A stretch of 64,000 nucleotides of DNA from Agapanthus africanus (GCA_030015575.1 JASDDO010000019.1:515626986-515690985), one strand, 5' to 3'. Positions 1-13,357 are shown, counted from the stretch's first letter. Notes: generated by a model not told the origin, from the letters alone. Numbers and translations: made by a program.

Positions 1-1590
1 GTTCTCTACTCTATTCAAATACCTATAACTTCTCCAAATTCGGACCCTGTGTTTCCACGAAACACCTGTCTAAAAATTAGAGAAGTCATAAGTAAACTGA
101 ATGTAGTACGAGGACCAACCCCTCTGTCCTGATGGACCCTGGACAACATACAATACTCTGTATAAGTCCCTTGAGTCTGATAACTCATTCACTGTGTGTC
201 GTAGGTTGAAAACTGTACTTATGGTTAAGAAGAATTACACCGCTGTTTAATGCTCCTTACCTAACCATCCACTGATATAGGTAAATGTCGTAGACATAAT
301 TTCAGAAAGGTATATCTCACTCTATGAAAATAGACGTACAGATATATCAATTTGAAATTGGTGCATAACTGCGGATATTCAAAACCAAATATTTGCCGAC
401 CGGCAAACAGCCCAGGTGATTTCCTCAAATATCACCGATTACAACGAATCCCGATATAATGAGGATGATCACCCAATTCCCAATAACCTACTCCCACTCA
501 TCATCTGTAAAACCATACAGATGTGAGAATCATACCTGGTAAATACATACCCTGGAGTAAGTATCTAATCGGGAAATCAGTTTTCTTTTAACAGTACACA
601 GTGAAACTGAAACATTGAAATGTTTCGGTGGGGTATCCCGGTATTCTTAGTAATGCCTCTTCCATTATCCAAATTCACAACTATAACCGTATAATTCTTT
701 GCCACCTCTCCAAATCCCTTCATATGTCTTTAGTCTTTACCTTCTGCACACCCCTTTAGGCCAAATGGTTTTCTTCCTTCCCTATCGTTCGGCACCAGCC
801 TATGGTTTGGAAGAAGACTATCCAATAAGCATAATGGGTGTACTGTCCCAATCCTAGGAACACTCGCAATGAGAGAGGGTGAAGATAAAAGACAACCGAA
901 TAAACCTTATTCCTATTTCTCCTGAACCAGAATCCATCCCCGAACTGGAACAAGTTCCATTCGAGTTCGTATATAACCATACGATGGAGTATCCAAATAA
1001 ACTGTGGATCTTCGTAGTGATACGGAGTGTCCTGGAGAAATACAAAGGTGATGTGGGAGTGGTAACGAAATATTTGGTTTGGTCGTGAATATCTGTTGCA
1101 ATTTACTTTGCCCTCTTACTAATCCCTTGCTTTGTCTAAGCTTAATACCTTCTGCACACCATCGTTATGCTAATTGGTTTTCTTCATTCCCTACCGGTCG
1201 GCACCAGCCTAAGGTTTGGAAGAAGACAATCCAATTTGCGTAATAGGTGTACTACCCCTAAACCAAGGAGTACTCGTAACCTGAGAGAGGGTAAAAGGAA
1301 AAGACAACTGAATAATCCTATCCGTTTTCTCCAGAACCGGAAACCATCCTCGAATTCCTTCGAGTTCGTATCTAACCATACGATGGTTTTGTCCAATGGA
1401 AGTGGACGTTCGTAGTAATACGGGGTGTCCTGGAGAAAAGGGTAAAAGTAGGAGTGGCAATGAGGTCTGCAACTCTGACAATCCAAAAGCCGGTGTTTAA
1501 GAAGGTTCGGTCAACTTGGTCACTGAGTCAAAGTCTTAGGGTCGGGTCAATGGTCGCTGCCAAAGAGAGAGAGAAAAGAAACACTCAGCG
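1..1590 (-). pseudogene. Copia A1 relic gag-pol region (partial)
   Basis: This stretch mirrors 22385-23956 of A2 and lies downstream of the leader in the element's sense direction. It holds a ruined protease/integrase-like stretch at the left edge, with similarity to the VLDTGSGSH protease and the integrase start of B and D, and a roughly 400-bp imperfect duplication (about 720-1480). It is broken many times and has no long reading frame. A2 shares the same ruined layout, so the decay came before the two copies spread. Confidence 0.7.
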
Positions 1591-3863
1591 TGCACTCTAA
1601 CCTAGATCAGAATGGTCACCAATTTATCTAATCTGGAATCCTCCCACTGTACCTCAAATTCTCCTCCAAACCTAAAAGAAGAATTAGTCGGGGTCACCCG
1701 AGGAGTAAACTAACTCATCAGTGGGAATCGGGATCCAACTATCATTGCATGATAACGTGACGGAATCCGCTCACGCTATCACACTCCAGAAGGTATGCGC
1801 ATATCTGGCAAGTTTCAGTTCTTTTGAAACTCCCGATGTGATTTCTGCCCCATGCTCTTATGACCTTGGCGTGAGGTCAAAATATCATAAGTCACATGTC
1901 AAGTTCTGCCCATCATTATCCAGGTTAATTTGAATCCACCCGTACATACCCTTGACGTAGGCCAAAATAGTAGTACGACTGTCCCAAACCAACGCATCTA
2001 TCTATGCAACAGATAAATACCCGGCAGCTACCAAACACTATGCCTTGGCGTGAGGTCAAAATACATAGCTTGAATACTACCGAATATTTAACTGAAATGA
2101 TGGAGGGCTACGAATGGTTTCTGGCGAAAACCTTTAACGTAATGAACTTGATATCGTTGAAGGAACGGATAGCTTTTTAGAAAATATAGTGACGAAAACC
2201 TTTACTAAAGAGGTCACTCCCGGTGAAGGGATCTCGGCTCTTTCCCCGTAGAATGAGGTGCAGGATATTCCAACTGAATACCACGGTGCAAAGCAAAAGT
2301 AATCGGCTATAGTGAAGTTAATGCCCTGACGCAAACTTTTTGTCCAAGGGGTCACTCCCGGTGAAGGGATCTCGGCCCTTGCCTCGTCGACTGAGGAGCT
2401 GGATATTCTAATGAATACCACGATGCAAAACAAAAGTAAACGTCCTTGCAATAACAGCTTTTTGAAAAGTGTTCCAACAACATCAGATTAGGTTTGTTTT
2501 TAACTTGCACTGATCCGAATCAATGCAGTCCCATCAATTGATCACACCACAAAGAACGAAAATATACTGATGTACGTATATGCCATCCGCATTCGCCACT
2601 GGGTCCCGTCATTACCCGTTAGGTTAGCTTACTAACGACAGAGCGGGGACTGGACTAGCGCGGATGCAAAACATATACAACATCTACTAATATATATACC
2701 AATATATTATATTTCACTCAAGGCGTGAATAGAATGCAACATCACAGATAATGAACAGCATCACAGAAACAATACAGATATCTGGGATCCCCGGGTTTCA
2801 CAGAGCCGCTGAAACCCGACGTTCCCCTGGTCGTGTGGATAGCCTGTGCAATGAAATCCTAGACCCCTACGGGCGCGGCAAGTCACCCGCCAAAACCTGA
2901 AGCGAGGCAGCCCCCTTCAGCGCCGTGAATGGACCACCCAGCACTTCACGGAATCCGGCAACTTGGGCACCCCTCCTGGGTCAACCTGTACCCCCTACGA
3001 GTGCGGCGAATAGCCCGCCAATCCTAGAGCGAAGCCCCCTCCGTCTCAATGCCATGAGATGCGGGCTTGTTGCCCTCCAGAACCCGGCTATCCGTGCACC
3101 CCTCCGCGGGGCAATCCTAGTACAGAAAGTAAAATATACATACACCGGGTACATCGACCGCAACCAGGTCGTGCCCCAAAAGAATAATACAATCAGGCAG
3201 TGACGGCAGTCCACATGTCGGACGCTCGCCCCGCAATATCAAATGTACATAATACAACTACACTGTACTAGCATTGCATCCAGGCTATCCCCACCGACCG
3301 ATCCGCAACATCACAGCATAAACATAGAACATCAACGTGAATGTCACGTTCGCAAATCCGTCTAACCGGGCTATAGCAGTTAGACCGGATTTACCGATCG
3401 AGTGACATTCACGGTCACAGATATAATGTAAATACTGTGAAAAATGTGTTTAAAAATATCCGACCGATCAAATTATATCAAGTGGGCCCCAAAACAATAT
3501 TGTAGCACTCACAGAAACAATTGGCCCAACTTTAATATTCCAAAGCCCATATTTTAAGCCCAGAAGGCCTCTGTAAAAAAATGGTGAAGTGATGTGAATA
3601 GTGCGCGGCGGAAGGGCCGCACAAAGGGGGTTTTCGCGGCGGTTCCGCGCTCCAACTGTGGAGTCACTTCATCGAATTTTTACAGAGCTCTTAGATTTTC
3701 CAGTACATCAATATTTTACAACCTGAAAAATTTTTCGAGACCAAAATATTTCAACAGAAACTGATGTGAACAAAAAATACGGTTTTTGGAAATTTTGGTC
3801 GATCGGAAATGCAAACACATTACACAAAGCTAGACTAAGTTAATGACGCGGCTCTGATACCAC
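1591..3863 (-). other. Copia A1 untranslated leader
   Basis: This is the leader between the primer site and the relic coding region, about 2.3 kb without a convincing reading frame. In sense order it has a GC-rich inverted repeat near 3600-3655, two related 120-130-bp blocks (about 2865-3120) with short hairpins, a CGTTAG/CTAACG hairpin (2617-2637), two copies of a roughly 90-bp unit holding CTCCCGGTGAAGGGATC (about 2205-2300 and 2340-2435), three shared-loop hairpins (2038-2068, 1941-1977, 1857-1891) and a GTTTC/GAAAC hairpin (1811-1831). All have counterparts in A2, B, C1 or D. Confidence 0.75.
3850..3862 (-). other. Primer binding site of copia A1 (tRNA-Met)
   Basis: The reverse complement reads TGGTATCAGAGCC, the standard plant copia site complementary to the 3' end of initiator tRNA-Met. 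It lies one base from the 5' LTR. Confidence 0.9.
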
Positions 3864-6115
3864 TGTAAGTGCACGGCGGCGCCCCGGCCGTCAATCCGAC
3901 GCCGGAATGCGGAAGCGGTGAATAACTTAAATTTTGCGGACTTTGCAAACCGGCACCACCGCGCACTTTAACCGGATCGGACCATTAACTAGTCTAAGCT
4001 ATCTACAAGAATGGGAATAGAGATATACCGACGATCCAAGTCCTCCGGTCTTCATCTCCACTCCGATCTCCTCGCGGGATCTCCGTCCACATCGTCGCCT
4101 CCTCGCCGGAAAGGGCACCACATCGCCTTCGTCTTTTACGGGCTCCCGCCTCAATACCGAGGCAACTCGAGCATGAAGCTGGCAACTCGACATGCTCAAG
4201 ATATGCTGTAGGTTATCTAGTGTAGTGTCTCTTTTGGGGTTTGTTGCCATTTGAGGATGATGGAGGATACAAGACAAGAAAAATGGTGCTTGCATTTTTC
4301 TTATCATGAAATGAGATCAAGAAAATGAAACACTCTCAAGGATGAAGATGAAACCCTCTTCTTCTCTTTTCTTTCACTCTTTCTTTTTCTCAACCATGAA
4401 TAAAAACCTCTTCTAGTGAGAATGAGAATGGTGGAGGAATCAACACATAATGCAAAGGGAGGTGAGTGTAGGAGCATAAGAAAGGTGACCATATCCAAGG
4501 TCAAAGAAACATACACCATGCTTAAACTACTATTCAACTCATACCCTTTCAATCACAATAAAAAGCAAGTCAATGGTGCAAGATATGAAAGCCATCATAA
4601 TCAATACAATTGCAAGAAACCCCCCCACAAGTTGTTATTTGCAAAACTGCAAATAACCCCCTCCATCGAAAAAGTCCGGCCGGGAAAGAACAAAGGAAAA
4701 CCGGCCGGAACGGAATGCAAACTGGCAACTCCAGAAAACTGGTCCCGTAATAAATTACAGGAAAACCCCGATACTGTGCATACACACCCGCATCTGTATT
4801 CCGTCCGGATACAAATGCAATAAGACAAAATCTACACTGTACTAAACTAGGACCGGCTTAAACCAAAGCCGGCTAGTAAAAACCGTTCGATCCTGATCCG
4901 TGCAATACCGCACGTATCTGATCGAACCCTGCCATATAACTATACGGCCACTAGTACAAAACTGTCCGATCCTGATCCATGCAATACCGCACGTATCTGA
5001 TCGGACCCTGCCATATCTCCATACGGCCTCTACAGCGTTTCGCCCGAAAGCTGAGTAACTGAAAGTGTGGTGGACTCTAAAGACTCGTCAATACTATGGC
5101 TGTGGATTTAACCACTAGCCCGTCAGAGGTATAAGCCAATACGTGACGGGCCACCAGCTATTGACCAAAAGGGACGTCGATGAGGAAGCTCACCCCGACA
5201 CCCAACTGAGCCTGTCAGTGACAATATCCGTGCAGTCCGGTCCGTTCGTCTATGAGTATCGCATGGCGGGCCTAGGGGGTTGGTAAAAGTCAGACCCCCA
5301 AAAGCGGTACAAGTCGTGTCGGAGTGTAGCCCAGAACACCCTGAGATACTACTGGAATACCTACCAGTAAATCTCCTTGCCTTGGCCAAGGACTTTGTGT
5401 AATGGCTCTCCTAGACACAGCACGACCTCACCCCCAATACCGGGAGAGACGAACCCCTGAAGATACGCTCACTGCCTCCATGTGGCTCGGGACTGTACCC
5501 AACTAAAACCTGTTTGCACGACTCCTTTGAGCCGTGGTAGGGTAGTAATCAAAGTACAGTGGGAACTCACACGAGACAAATGACGATCCCCAGGTCGATG
5601 AACTAACCTGCACACATGTCACCAGGGAACTGCCATCTGACGTCTGGTATATGACCAACTAGCATGTTCCCGGCGAGTCCTGTCCGGTGTACTCATAACC
5701 CAATGAGCACCTGTATACATCTTAGGTGATCCTACTGACACCAGTGGCTTGTGAGACCGGCCACCGCCCCTCGTCGGGGTCTCGACTGTATACACTAGTC
5801 TACTAATGGAGTATCGATGCCCAGTCTCGAAACTCCCACGACTAGGGACCTTTTAAGGATATGCTTGTAGACCCCCAGCTCCCACTTATATGATCGCCCT
5901 CATACTGCAGGTGGTCAAGCAAGAATCCTAGGGGCTCTATCAACGTGTAATAGCGACGTGTCATGTCACCTAAAACAGTACACGATGATAAAGGTAAACC
6001 AGATAGCATACTATCATCTCGAGTAAGACTGTCCTACCGGGATAGGTCCTCCCTCAATCATTGCAATCATGTACCTGTGATCCAATAATTGACTCTGAGG
6101 GCACTACCTCCAACA
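3864..6115 (-). repeat. Copia A1 5' LTR
   Basis: LTR of about 2252 bp. On the plus strand it runs from TGTAAGTGCAC to CTACCTCCAACA, so its sense ends are TG...CA. It is nearly collinear with the A2 LTRs. It contains the shared copia LTR blocks (AGACGAACGGACCGGACTG on the sense strand, the GAGTC-N4-GAGTC direct repeat) and an imperfect tandem pair of about 76-bp units at 4874-5027. Small open frames inside it are chance. Confidence 0.9.
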
Positions 6116-8978
6116 GAGCTAAAGCTAACAGTAGGTAAGGGAAACCGCCTAACCTCTGAGTTGATACACATATATACATATATATATAGTCGGTGATCCC
6201 GCCTCGATAATATCACATCCGATACCATATCTCTATAATCGGTTATCCCAAGTCAAGAGTGCGGATCAAACATCAAATTATAGCTCGTACGTAAATTCGT
6301 CGTACGGCATTCCAAATCTGGGTACGGGTCAATATCATTCATCTAGTATTCTCTTTATCAAGATCATTATCTGGGGTACTGAACTACGTTTAGTACAATG
6401 ATAATGTCATTACTATAATCAAGATCTGACTACTGATCGACAGTCTACTATAAATCGATATCATCATCACATATCATCACAAGGAGTAACCACCGCCGGA
6501 TGTGGCCTATCATAATTATCTTGTCATATCATATCATATCATATCATATCTCGTAACGTAATCACATGTCGATCATTATACATATAGGTCACAATTCCTA
6601 TGGCATCATTATTCCTAAAATCCTCTAAAGCATCAAGACGTATCTCAATTATGCATTTTATCATATCACCGATATCATAATCTCATATCAAACTCATCGA
6701 CTCATCTCAATCCCATGTATCATCCTCAAATCCGTATGTGAACACGTGGTCCCATACCCATGTGAACACATATCTATATAGAATCCCGTCTATGCACATA
6801 TGAAGTAAGGATGTATACAAGTATGTATGTGTGTATATGTATGTGTAGTGCACCCAATACCTAGGGTTCTCGCGACACTAAATCATCCAAGTCCACAAAT
6901 TATCCATTCTAAATATCAATAATTTCCCAAACAACATATATAATTATAGGTGTGTATACGCATCCGTATACATCACCTCGGACTGCGGGGGTGCTATACG
7001 CCATCCACCCGACTTCTCCCCGTAGATATAAATCTACTCGCCTTGTGTTATGTGTGTCGGTGCCGATGTCGCCATTTGTATCTCCAACGCTTCGACGCCA
7101 CGTGGGGTACCTATAAGGATATCACACGCTAAAACACATGAAAACCATGTCGGAAACCAAAACGGTACATGCTACGTCTATAAGTAAAAACCTATAGTCT
7201 CGCGTGCGAACACAGTCAAAACTCACTGGTCGTTGGCGTTCAAACGCCACCCGACAGAAATGAATCACCAAATACCCATAATCCATACGAAAACAAGTCG
7301 TAAATCATACGCCAACTCATGAAAACCAACCCAGATTTTACCCTAACAGGAAACAGTCAAAACTAGACATACAGGGGGTCAAGTTTACATGAAATAGGGC
7401 CATGCACTCAAAACGAGGAGGTTTCCCCCTGGCCTGGCCGCAAATTGCAGCCAGGGGGATTAAATCTGCGGCCGGGGTTTTGAGATGGGGGCTAGGGCTT
7501 TGGGTGATGGCTTCTACCTGCCTGAACATCTCACTGCCAAGTCAATTTCATTTTAGGGTATCTCGGGTTGTAGCAGATTCTAGGAAGGTCACAAAATCGA
7601 CGAAACTGCTAATTAACGCCAAGTTGAATGAATCTGGTAACTTACTGGAAATCTGGGGTATCCTGGGTTAAACTGGTCTCAAATACACCTAATAAGGTTA
7701 CTCTAATCATCACAACCAACACTTGGCCAAGTCTCACTCAAATTTATCTAAACTAGCACTAATCTACTTAATAACACTAAGTTTCAGCCATAAAACCAGA
7801 ACTTGGCAAGATAGGAATTGGGTTGTGAGATTATACCTCAAGAGGGTCCTAGGATGAAGGAGAAAAGAAGATCAAGATGAAGTAAGGGTTGATGCTGCTG
7901 CGGTGCTCCTGGTGTTGCTGCTGCAGCCGTGGCTGAAACTGTTTCCTGGCTGAAGTTGAACTTTTTGGTTGCAGTTGTTGCTGTTGCTGTGGTTTTTGTG
8001 TTGTGGTCAGTGTTGTTGTTGCTTTGGTGTTGTGGGAGTGGTGGTGTGGTGGTGTTGAGGCTGAAGCTTTTGTTGCTGCAGAAGGGGCTGATGTAGTGCT
8101 GAAGTGATAAAAATTAGGCTGATGTTGTGGTATTGGGGCTGAAGTTTGACAGTAGGGGCTGAAGCTGCTGATGTATAATGGGTGTGGGGCTGATGGTGGC
8201 TGAACTGATGATGTAGGTGTTAGCTAAGGTGCTAGGAGCTAGGGTGTTGCAGCTGATGCTAGTGGCTTGGGTGGCTGCAGCTGAAGTAGTTGTTGTAGGT
8301 GGCTGATGTGAGTGTGTAGGTGGCTGATATGAGTATGTAGGTGGCTGATGTTTTCTTCAGCTGCTACTGAAGTTGTTGTTTTGGTTGAAGTTGGATATTG
8401 GGCTGATGTGTAAGAGGGAGTAAAAGAGCACAAGGGGTTATGAAGTGGAATGGATCATGGCACACCCTAACCACCTCTCTCTCTCTCTCTCTCCTCAAAA
8501 CAATGCTCACAAGACACAAAGCCATCATGCTCACTTTCTCCCTACACAAGGTTAACTCTAACTCTAATCACCTTTAACCAAAACCAAAACGCTAATTAAC
8601 CCAATTATTCTAATCAAATGGTTCAAGCCACCATGGTCATCTAAGCATGGTTCAACCCTAAGCTACCATGTGTCCAAAACATGAAACAAGTGTGACAAGT
8701 GTGGAAAGTGTTATGTACACATTTTGCACAAAAGTCCAAAGATACAAATTAGCGATTTTTAATCGCGGTTAACACCAAAATAGCATTTACGTAACCATAA
8801 AAGCTTAAAAATGACATATTTCTACAAAATACCCTATTTTAGAATTTTCCATAATTTTCTCCGGAATTTTCACCATTTATCTGTATTTAATTATACCGAC
8901 TATTAAAATATTCATTAAAAATTAATATTAAATTATGAAAATTCCCAAAAATAATATTTATTTTTTTGAAATGTTACA
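6116..8978 (-). repeat. Element L 3' LTR (part)
   Basis: The 2863 bp of the left LTR of gypsy-type element L still visible beside the A1 insertion. It aligns directly with 33749-36622 at roughly 98% identity by eye. It ends on the plus strand in GTTACA just before a polypurine tract. It carries an ATATC microsatellite (5 units at about 6526-6550; 4 in the other copy), a TGGCTGA-rich stretch with a 21-bp minisatellite (8295-8350), and a CT run near 8476. Its outer part lies beyond A1, outside the window. Confidence 0.85.
8295..8350. repeat. 21-bp minisatellite in L LTR
   Basis: Two full units and a partial third of a 21-bp repeat (GTAGGTGGCTGATGTGAGTG and variants). The same array is in the other LTR at 35943-35998. 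On the minus strand it encodes a repetitive ISHLHTH peptide, which I take as chance. Confidence 0.8.
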
Positions 8979-8990
8979 GTCTTCCCCCCT
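8979..8990 (-). other. Polypurine tract of element L
   Basis: On the sense strand this is AGGGGGGAAGAC directly before the 3' LTR start TGTAAC. It is the expected plus-strand primer position and sets the LTR boundary. Confidence 0.75.
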
Positions 8991-9599
8991 ATAAGGAAAT
9001 TCGGTCCCTTAATTTAAATTTAAACCCCCAAATTCTAAAACATTTCAATAAAATGTCCAAGTCCACGGGGCTCCGAAATCATCAATACATAAAACGCATA
9101 ATAGCACAATACATGCGCATGAGTGACGAGCAGATAACTCGAAATCAAACTCCGTCAAGCTTCCTGCAATCATCGGAGTCAAGGTGAAAACACGAATGCC
9201 AAATCCAAGGTAAAACCGATATGCTAGAAATCGAAACTATACATGTAAATATATGAAGGAAATGCATGCCAAAATTCTTTTAAGTCGATGTACAATGCGT
9301 ATAACACTGCACAGTGGCGGACGTCTCTATAAGAAAATAGCCATATACGTATATATCTTTTGTTTAATATGCACGCCCCGCCGTTTTGAAAATAATTTAG
9401 AAGGGTTCCCTTGTTTTAAACGTTTCGTGTCATACCGGACACGTATATAAATAATGAGACTATAGCTCGCTTTTGGAAATCCCCTTGAAATCTATCAATG
9501 CATGCAAAAACACACTCAGGTACTGTCATCTGACTAGTCCTGCTCAGTACGAAAACAAATCACATCAACACAAAAATGTACTGCTCCATAAGAAATCAG

Positions 9600-10170
9600 T
9601 CCCAAAAATGCATATGAAAACCATGTGCGTCCGGTGCGCACGGAAATCAAAATCCATACATGTGCCAAGCAGGTGCACAGAAACAACATCAAGGTGCAAC
9701 GGTTGTGCACACAACATCGGTCATAGGCAACGTGCGTGCCTGACCGCAAAATCAGGTGCATCTGACATGCACGAAAATCCCGATTTAGTGCAACTGGTGT
9801 GCACCAAATCGCATCTCATAACCTGCGCCCAACATGCGCTAAAAATCCAAATCCGGTGCATCCATCATGCACGAAATCATGAAAACCCAATATCAAGTGC
9901 TGAACACGCGCAAATCCAATCAGGTGCATAAGGTGCACAAACAAATATCGAGCATCACCATCGAATCGAAATCCAGTGCATCCAAGTGCAAAAAATACAA
10001 ACCACTGCACTGTAGCATATGTGAACTATACCGAGTGCAAAAACCAAATCGCGTGCGTGCATACGCACGAAATCAACTCAAATGTATGAAACCCATAAAA
10101 TCACAAACATGTGAAACCAAGGCACGAAAACGATATCAAGTGCAACAACTGTGCAAAATCGTAAACACTC
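9600..10170. repeat. GTGCA-rich degenerate repeat field
   Basis: This stretch has dozens of GTGCA/TGCAC words spaced irregularly 10-25 bp apart, alternating with AAATC/GATTT words, so that many segments read like GTGCA-N-TGCACGAAAATC. The period is loose and I see no clean tandem unit. Long open frames on both strands are a by-product of this composition. Confidence 0.6.
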
Positions 10171-11940
10171 AATAGCACATGAAAATAAACGTCATGAAAC
10201 CCAATCATCAAAATCAGTCATGCGAATAAATCGTTAAAATAACGAAATCAAGTATGGCGGAATAGTTCCGCTCAAGCGCACCTTCCAAGAATCTCTGGCC
10301 AACTGTCGTGATTACTCATAGCATATCTCGTCGACGATCCTGAACTCTGGCCTCCTGGTGTGCGTAACAATGACCACTCCTGGGTCTAAGTCTTCTATGT
10401 GGATTACCAAGCTCACCATCCATCGGCTCATCGGCCCTGTCAGATGTGCTAACGGGGACGATTCCGTTTCGGCACTTCTCTGGTCATCTCTCGGTCAATC
10501 CTCGTGACCACTCGTAAAGCAGCATGTCACTGGCGTCGGCCTCTGGCTCTCTGAATGTACATGGCACATCCGATCCTGGGTGCAATATCATTGCCGCAGT
10601 GTCCTGAAAGGAATCCTGCTCAAGGTCTCTTCCAATTCTCATCTCTGCCAACTGTCCGGAAGTCATCGTCCTTTACTATATCTGTTTCTTGCTTCGAAAC
10701 AGTTGCATACTCATCGCGACTCCTTCTGGAAGGTATATCCAGTACTCTGCCTTGGCATGCACATCGCATCTTCGATGTCGGCGGAGTGGAACGTCATCAT
10801 ATCCAGATCTTGTACGAACCTCTTGCTCCACTTTTCTCTAATGTCGACTGCTTCGGACTCGTCTCGTCATGGCTGCATGGACTGAGCTCCAATGGCTATC
10901 CTCGTATCTGGAGTCTCCCAAGAAGTGCATCTCACCACCTAGCATCCGAATTAAGTCGAACCATCTGATCGAGTCGTCAAACCTCATAATCCCCAAGAGC
11001 TCAATATCTTGGGTACAGTATAATAGTATCGAGTACATACCACAGCATCGGTGGTCCAGCCGTAGAAGGCAAACCCAAGCCTCACTAATGGCGCCGCAGA
11101 ACTGCCGCAAAACCTAAGGTTCAAAGCTTTCACACGGTCATTATGTCGAGTTAGGGTTTCATTCTTCTAGGGGGACCATAGAATTGCCTGCATATCTTTC
11201 CGAATACTTTAAACCTGGAATAATAGGTTTCTAACATTCGATCTTCTCTGTCGACTATCAACGTCTCCGCGTGGAGTCGTCTCAGCTGGAATCAATATAT
11301 CTGATGACCTCACATCGGTAAGCGAACGATCCACACGTCCTAGTCATTCATCCTCGGTGACTAGCGACCTTCTATTATCTCTTAGTACAATCTCGTACTG
11401 TAATAGCTCCAACATCTGGGCGATATCTCGTCGTTCGCAGCAATAACTGGCTCACTCGTCTGCGCGCTGAACCGTGCCTCAATCATCATGAACAAGCAAT
11501 ACACCAACGGTCATCAAAATCTGGCTGGCCTCTGTCAGTGGCTCAATCCTCTGGTGCTGATCTGCACGTCCGAGTAATCTCATTCAGCGATCCATCCAAC
11601 GCTCGTGGCGCGAAGACACAGTAAAAAGACACATCTCTACAATCGGGTGTCGCCGGAATCACGCACTGGTCAGTCCTCATTCGTGACGAGCTCATGCTGA
11701 CCGCAACTCTAGCCGTAGCTCTCCCTGTCCGTAATCATGGAAGCAAAACCATACTGGCACCGATGAGGCTGGATCAGGAATGAATATGATACTGAACAAA
11801 GAAATGTACATCCTAAGGCTTCTTAAGTGGAGTGGCGTGTCGTAAATATGCCGCGGAACATACCAACGGTACGTCGCTCTACTTTAGTCATCTATTCCAT
11901 CAACCAAGGGTCATCCTACGCTCCGAAGGTGAAACCTAAT

Positions 11941-11953
11941 GCTCTGATACCAA
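11941..11953 (-). other. Primer binding site of element L (tRNA-Met)
   Basis: Sense strand TTGGTATCAGAGC follows the LTR end GTGACA after a few bases (AAG spacing), as in plant gypsy elements of the Tekay type. Confidence 0.85.
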
Positions 11954-12700
11954 CTTTGTCACGTCCCGAAAGTACGGAACATGACCGGCACTTAGGCTAC
12001 GAACGTCTCAAGGCGTACGTGCTCTAAGTAAGCCGAGCCCAGAAATCCAAACCAAGAAAGTAGTAGAGTATAGGAAGAACCATAACAAATCCACCAGTAT
12101 GCAACATAATATACAACGCCTAAAGACGAGAATCACAACAGAAAAGAAAACTCAACAGCAAGAAACCCAGAGAAATATAACGTGCGACTCTAAGGTCGAA
12201 AGAATAAACATCACTGGTCTCTATCTCAAATAAGTACATGCTTGGTTGATGGAACTTCTAGATACAACTGAAATATAATATACAATGTATAATGATGGGT
12301 ACGATACAAATAACCCACCTACTAGCAAGTCACCTGAAAGAAGCTGTGCCCGCAAAGCCGTAATGAAACCTGTACGGCAACACCTGCAAGAAACTAGGGC
12401 ACAACGGGGGTGAGTTGCCAACTGGTGAGTAGAAAAAGATCTACGAACAGAAATCGCATGTATGACGCAATCCTAGGTCATACGATCATAATATAATCCT
12501 CAAATATATATAACCAGCAGCCTATAACAATGGCTAGGGTAAATATCTAACCCAAGTATAATCCCATATGACCGTGTCAGTGCCTCAGGTAGCATTGTAT
12601 AAATGGATGATGTATGAATGCATGAAAAGTATGATAAAGTTTTTAAAATGATATCAATACACATATATTAGCGTCTCATTCCACTAATATTGGTGTAAGG

Positions 12701-12738
12701 GTATATATAACAGCACCCTCATACCCTGTTATATATAC
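12701..12738. repeat. Hairpin in L LTR
   Basis: Perfect inverted repeat with arms GTATATATAACAG and CTGTTATATATAC separated by 12 bases. Confidence 0.8.
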
Positions 12739-13357
12739 AATGAAGTATGGTCAATGCAATCATGCATGTAAATATGAGGATATAGTCAAAATCATGGAAA
12801 AACATCAAGAAACCTGTGCCCAGCATCGGCACAAAACATAAATCCTAATATCTCGATATCTCTGTATCACAATCTCTGTACCTCAATATCTCAATCAAAA
12901 AATCCAGGGCGCCGTCAGTCCAGATCGGCCCCAACCATCCATCTCATGACTACAACGGTATCCTCCGGATATCCGATGTGTCGGGTAAAATCACCAGTCG
13001 TTTGTGCTCCCCTGCACAGCCTCAACGCCATCATCTGCGATCCTCTTACCCCGGGGTACCGCACCGGGCCCACCATGTACCCGAAACGGTTCCTCCACTC
13101 CTCTAATCGGGTCTCGAAATCCATCAGCAAACTCATGGTGGACGACTCTTACATCATAGGAAAACCGCACCTTTTTATTTAAAAAGAGAGAAAGCAGTTT
13201 ATATAAGTTTTGCGGTTTTCCCCCAAATCCAGAAAACATCATGGAAATCCGAATCATCAATAGTATGTAAAACCATGAATATAAGCATGAGAATCCATGA
13301 ATGCGACATATAATGAACAACAGTATGCATGAAGTGACAGGTAATAACTACAATGTC

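Larger units (their letters stand above)
1..6115 (-). mobile_element. Copia A1 (5' part; runs off the window)
   Basis: Ty1/copia element on the minus strand; only its 5' LTR, leader and the start of its relic coding region lie in the window. The 5' LTR is 3864-6115, the tRNA-Met primer site 3850-3862, and the rest is internal. It is a close copy of A2 in opposite orientation: bases 1 to about 6100 mirror 17871 to about 23956. It sits inside the long LTR of element L. GAGCT at 6116-6120 is the likely half of its target duplication, because the undisturbed L LTR has GAGCT at 33749-33753. The coding part is broken many times. Family assignment comes from similarity of its LTR and internal blocks to B and D; the 3' end is not visible. 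Confidence 0.9.
8979..11956 (-). mobile_element. Element L internal region (LARD-like, non-coding)
   Basis: Internal domain of 2978 bp between the two L LTRs, with a tRNA-Met primer site at 11941-11953 and a polypurine tract at 8979-8990. No reading frame exceeds about 150 codons and none resembles gag, protease, reverse transcriptase or integrase. LTRs of about 4.6 kb around a short non-coding interior match the published description of LARDs (large retrotransposon derivatives, for example Sukkula in barley). LARDs depend on gypsy proteins made elsewhere. The part nearest the 3' LTR (about 9600-10170) is an unusual GTGCA-rich degenerate repeat field. Heavily decayed gag sequence cannot be excluded. 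Confidence 0.75.

Noticed and set aside
4416-4823. 135-codon open frame in the A1 LTR
   Set aside because: It lies wholly in an LTR, has no domain, and is antisense to the element; the A2 LTRs do not keep it at this length.
8239-8549. Repetitive ISHLHTH peptide frames
   Set aside because: Produced by a 21-bp minisatellite; no start context or conservation beyond the repeat itself.
9473-9931. 152-codon Cys/His-rich frame that looks superficially like a zinc-binding protein
   Set aside because: The Cys and His come from repeated TGCAC/GTGCA words; spacing fits no finger family and both strands stay open for the same reason.
10555-10968. 137-codon open frame on the plus strand inside element L
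   Set aside because: No recognisable domain, opposite to the element's sense, overlaps other frames of similar size, and lies in a non-coding LARD-like interior.
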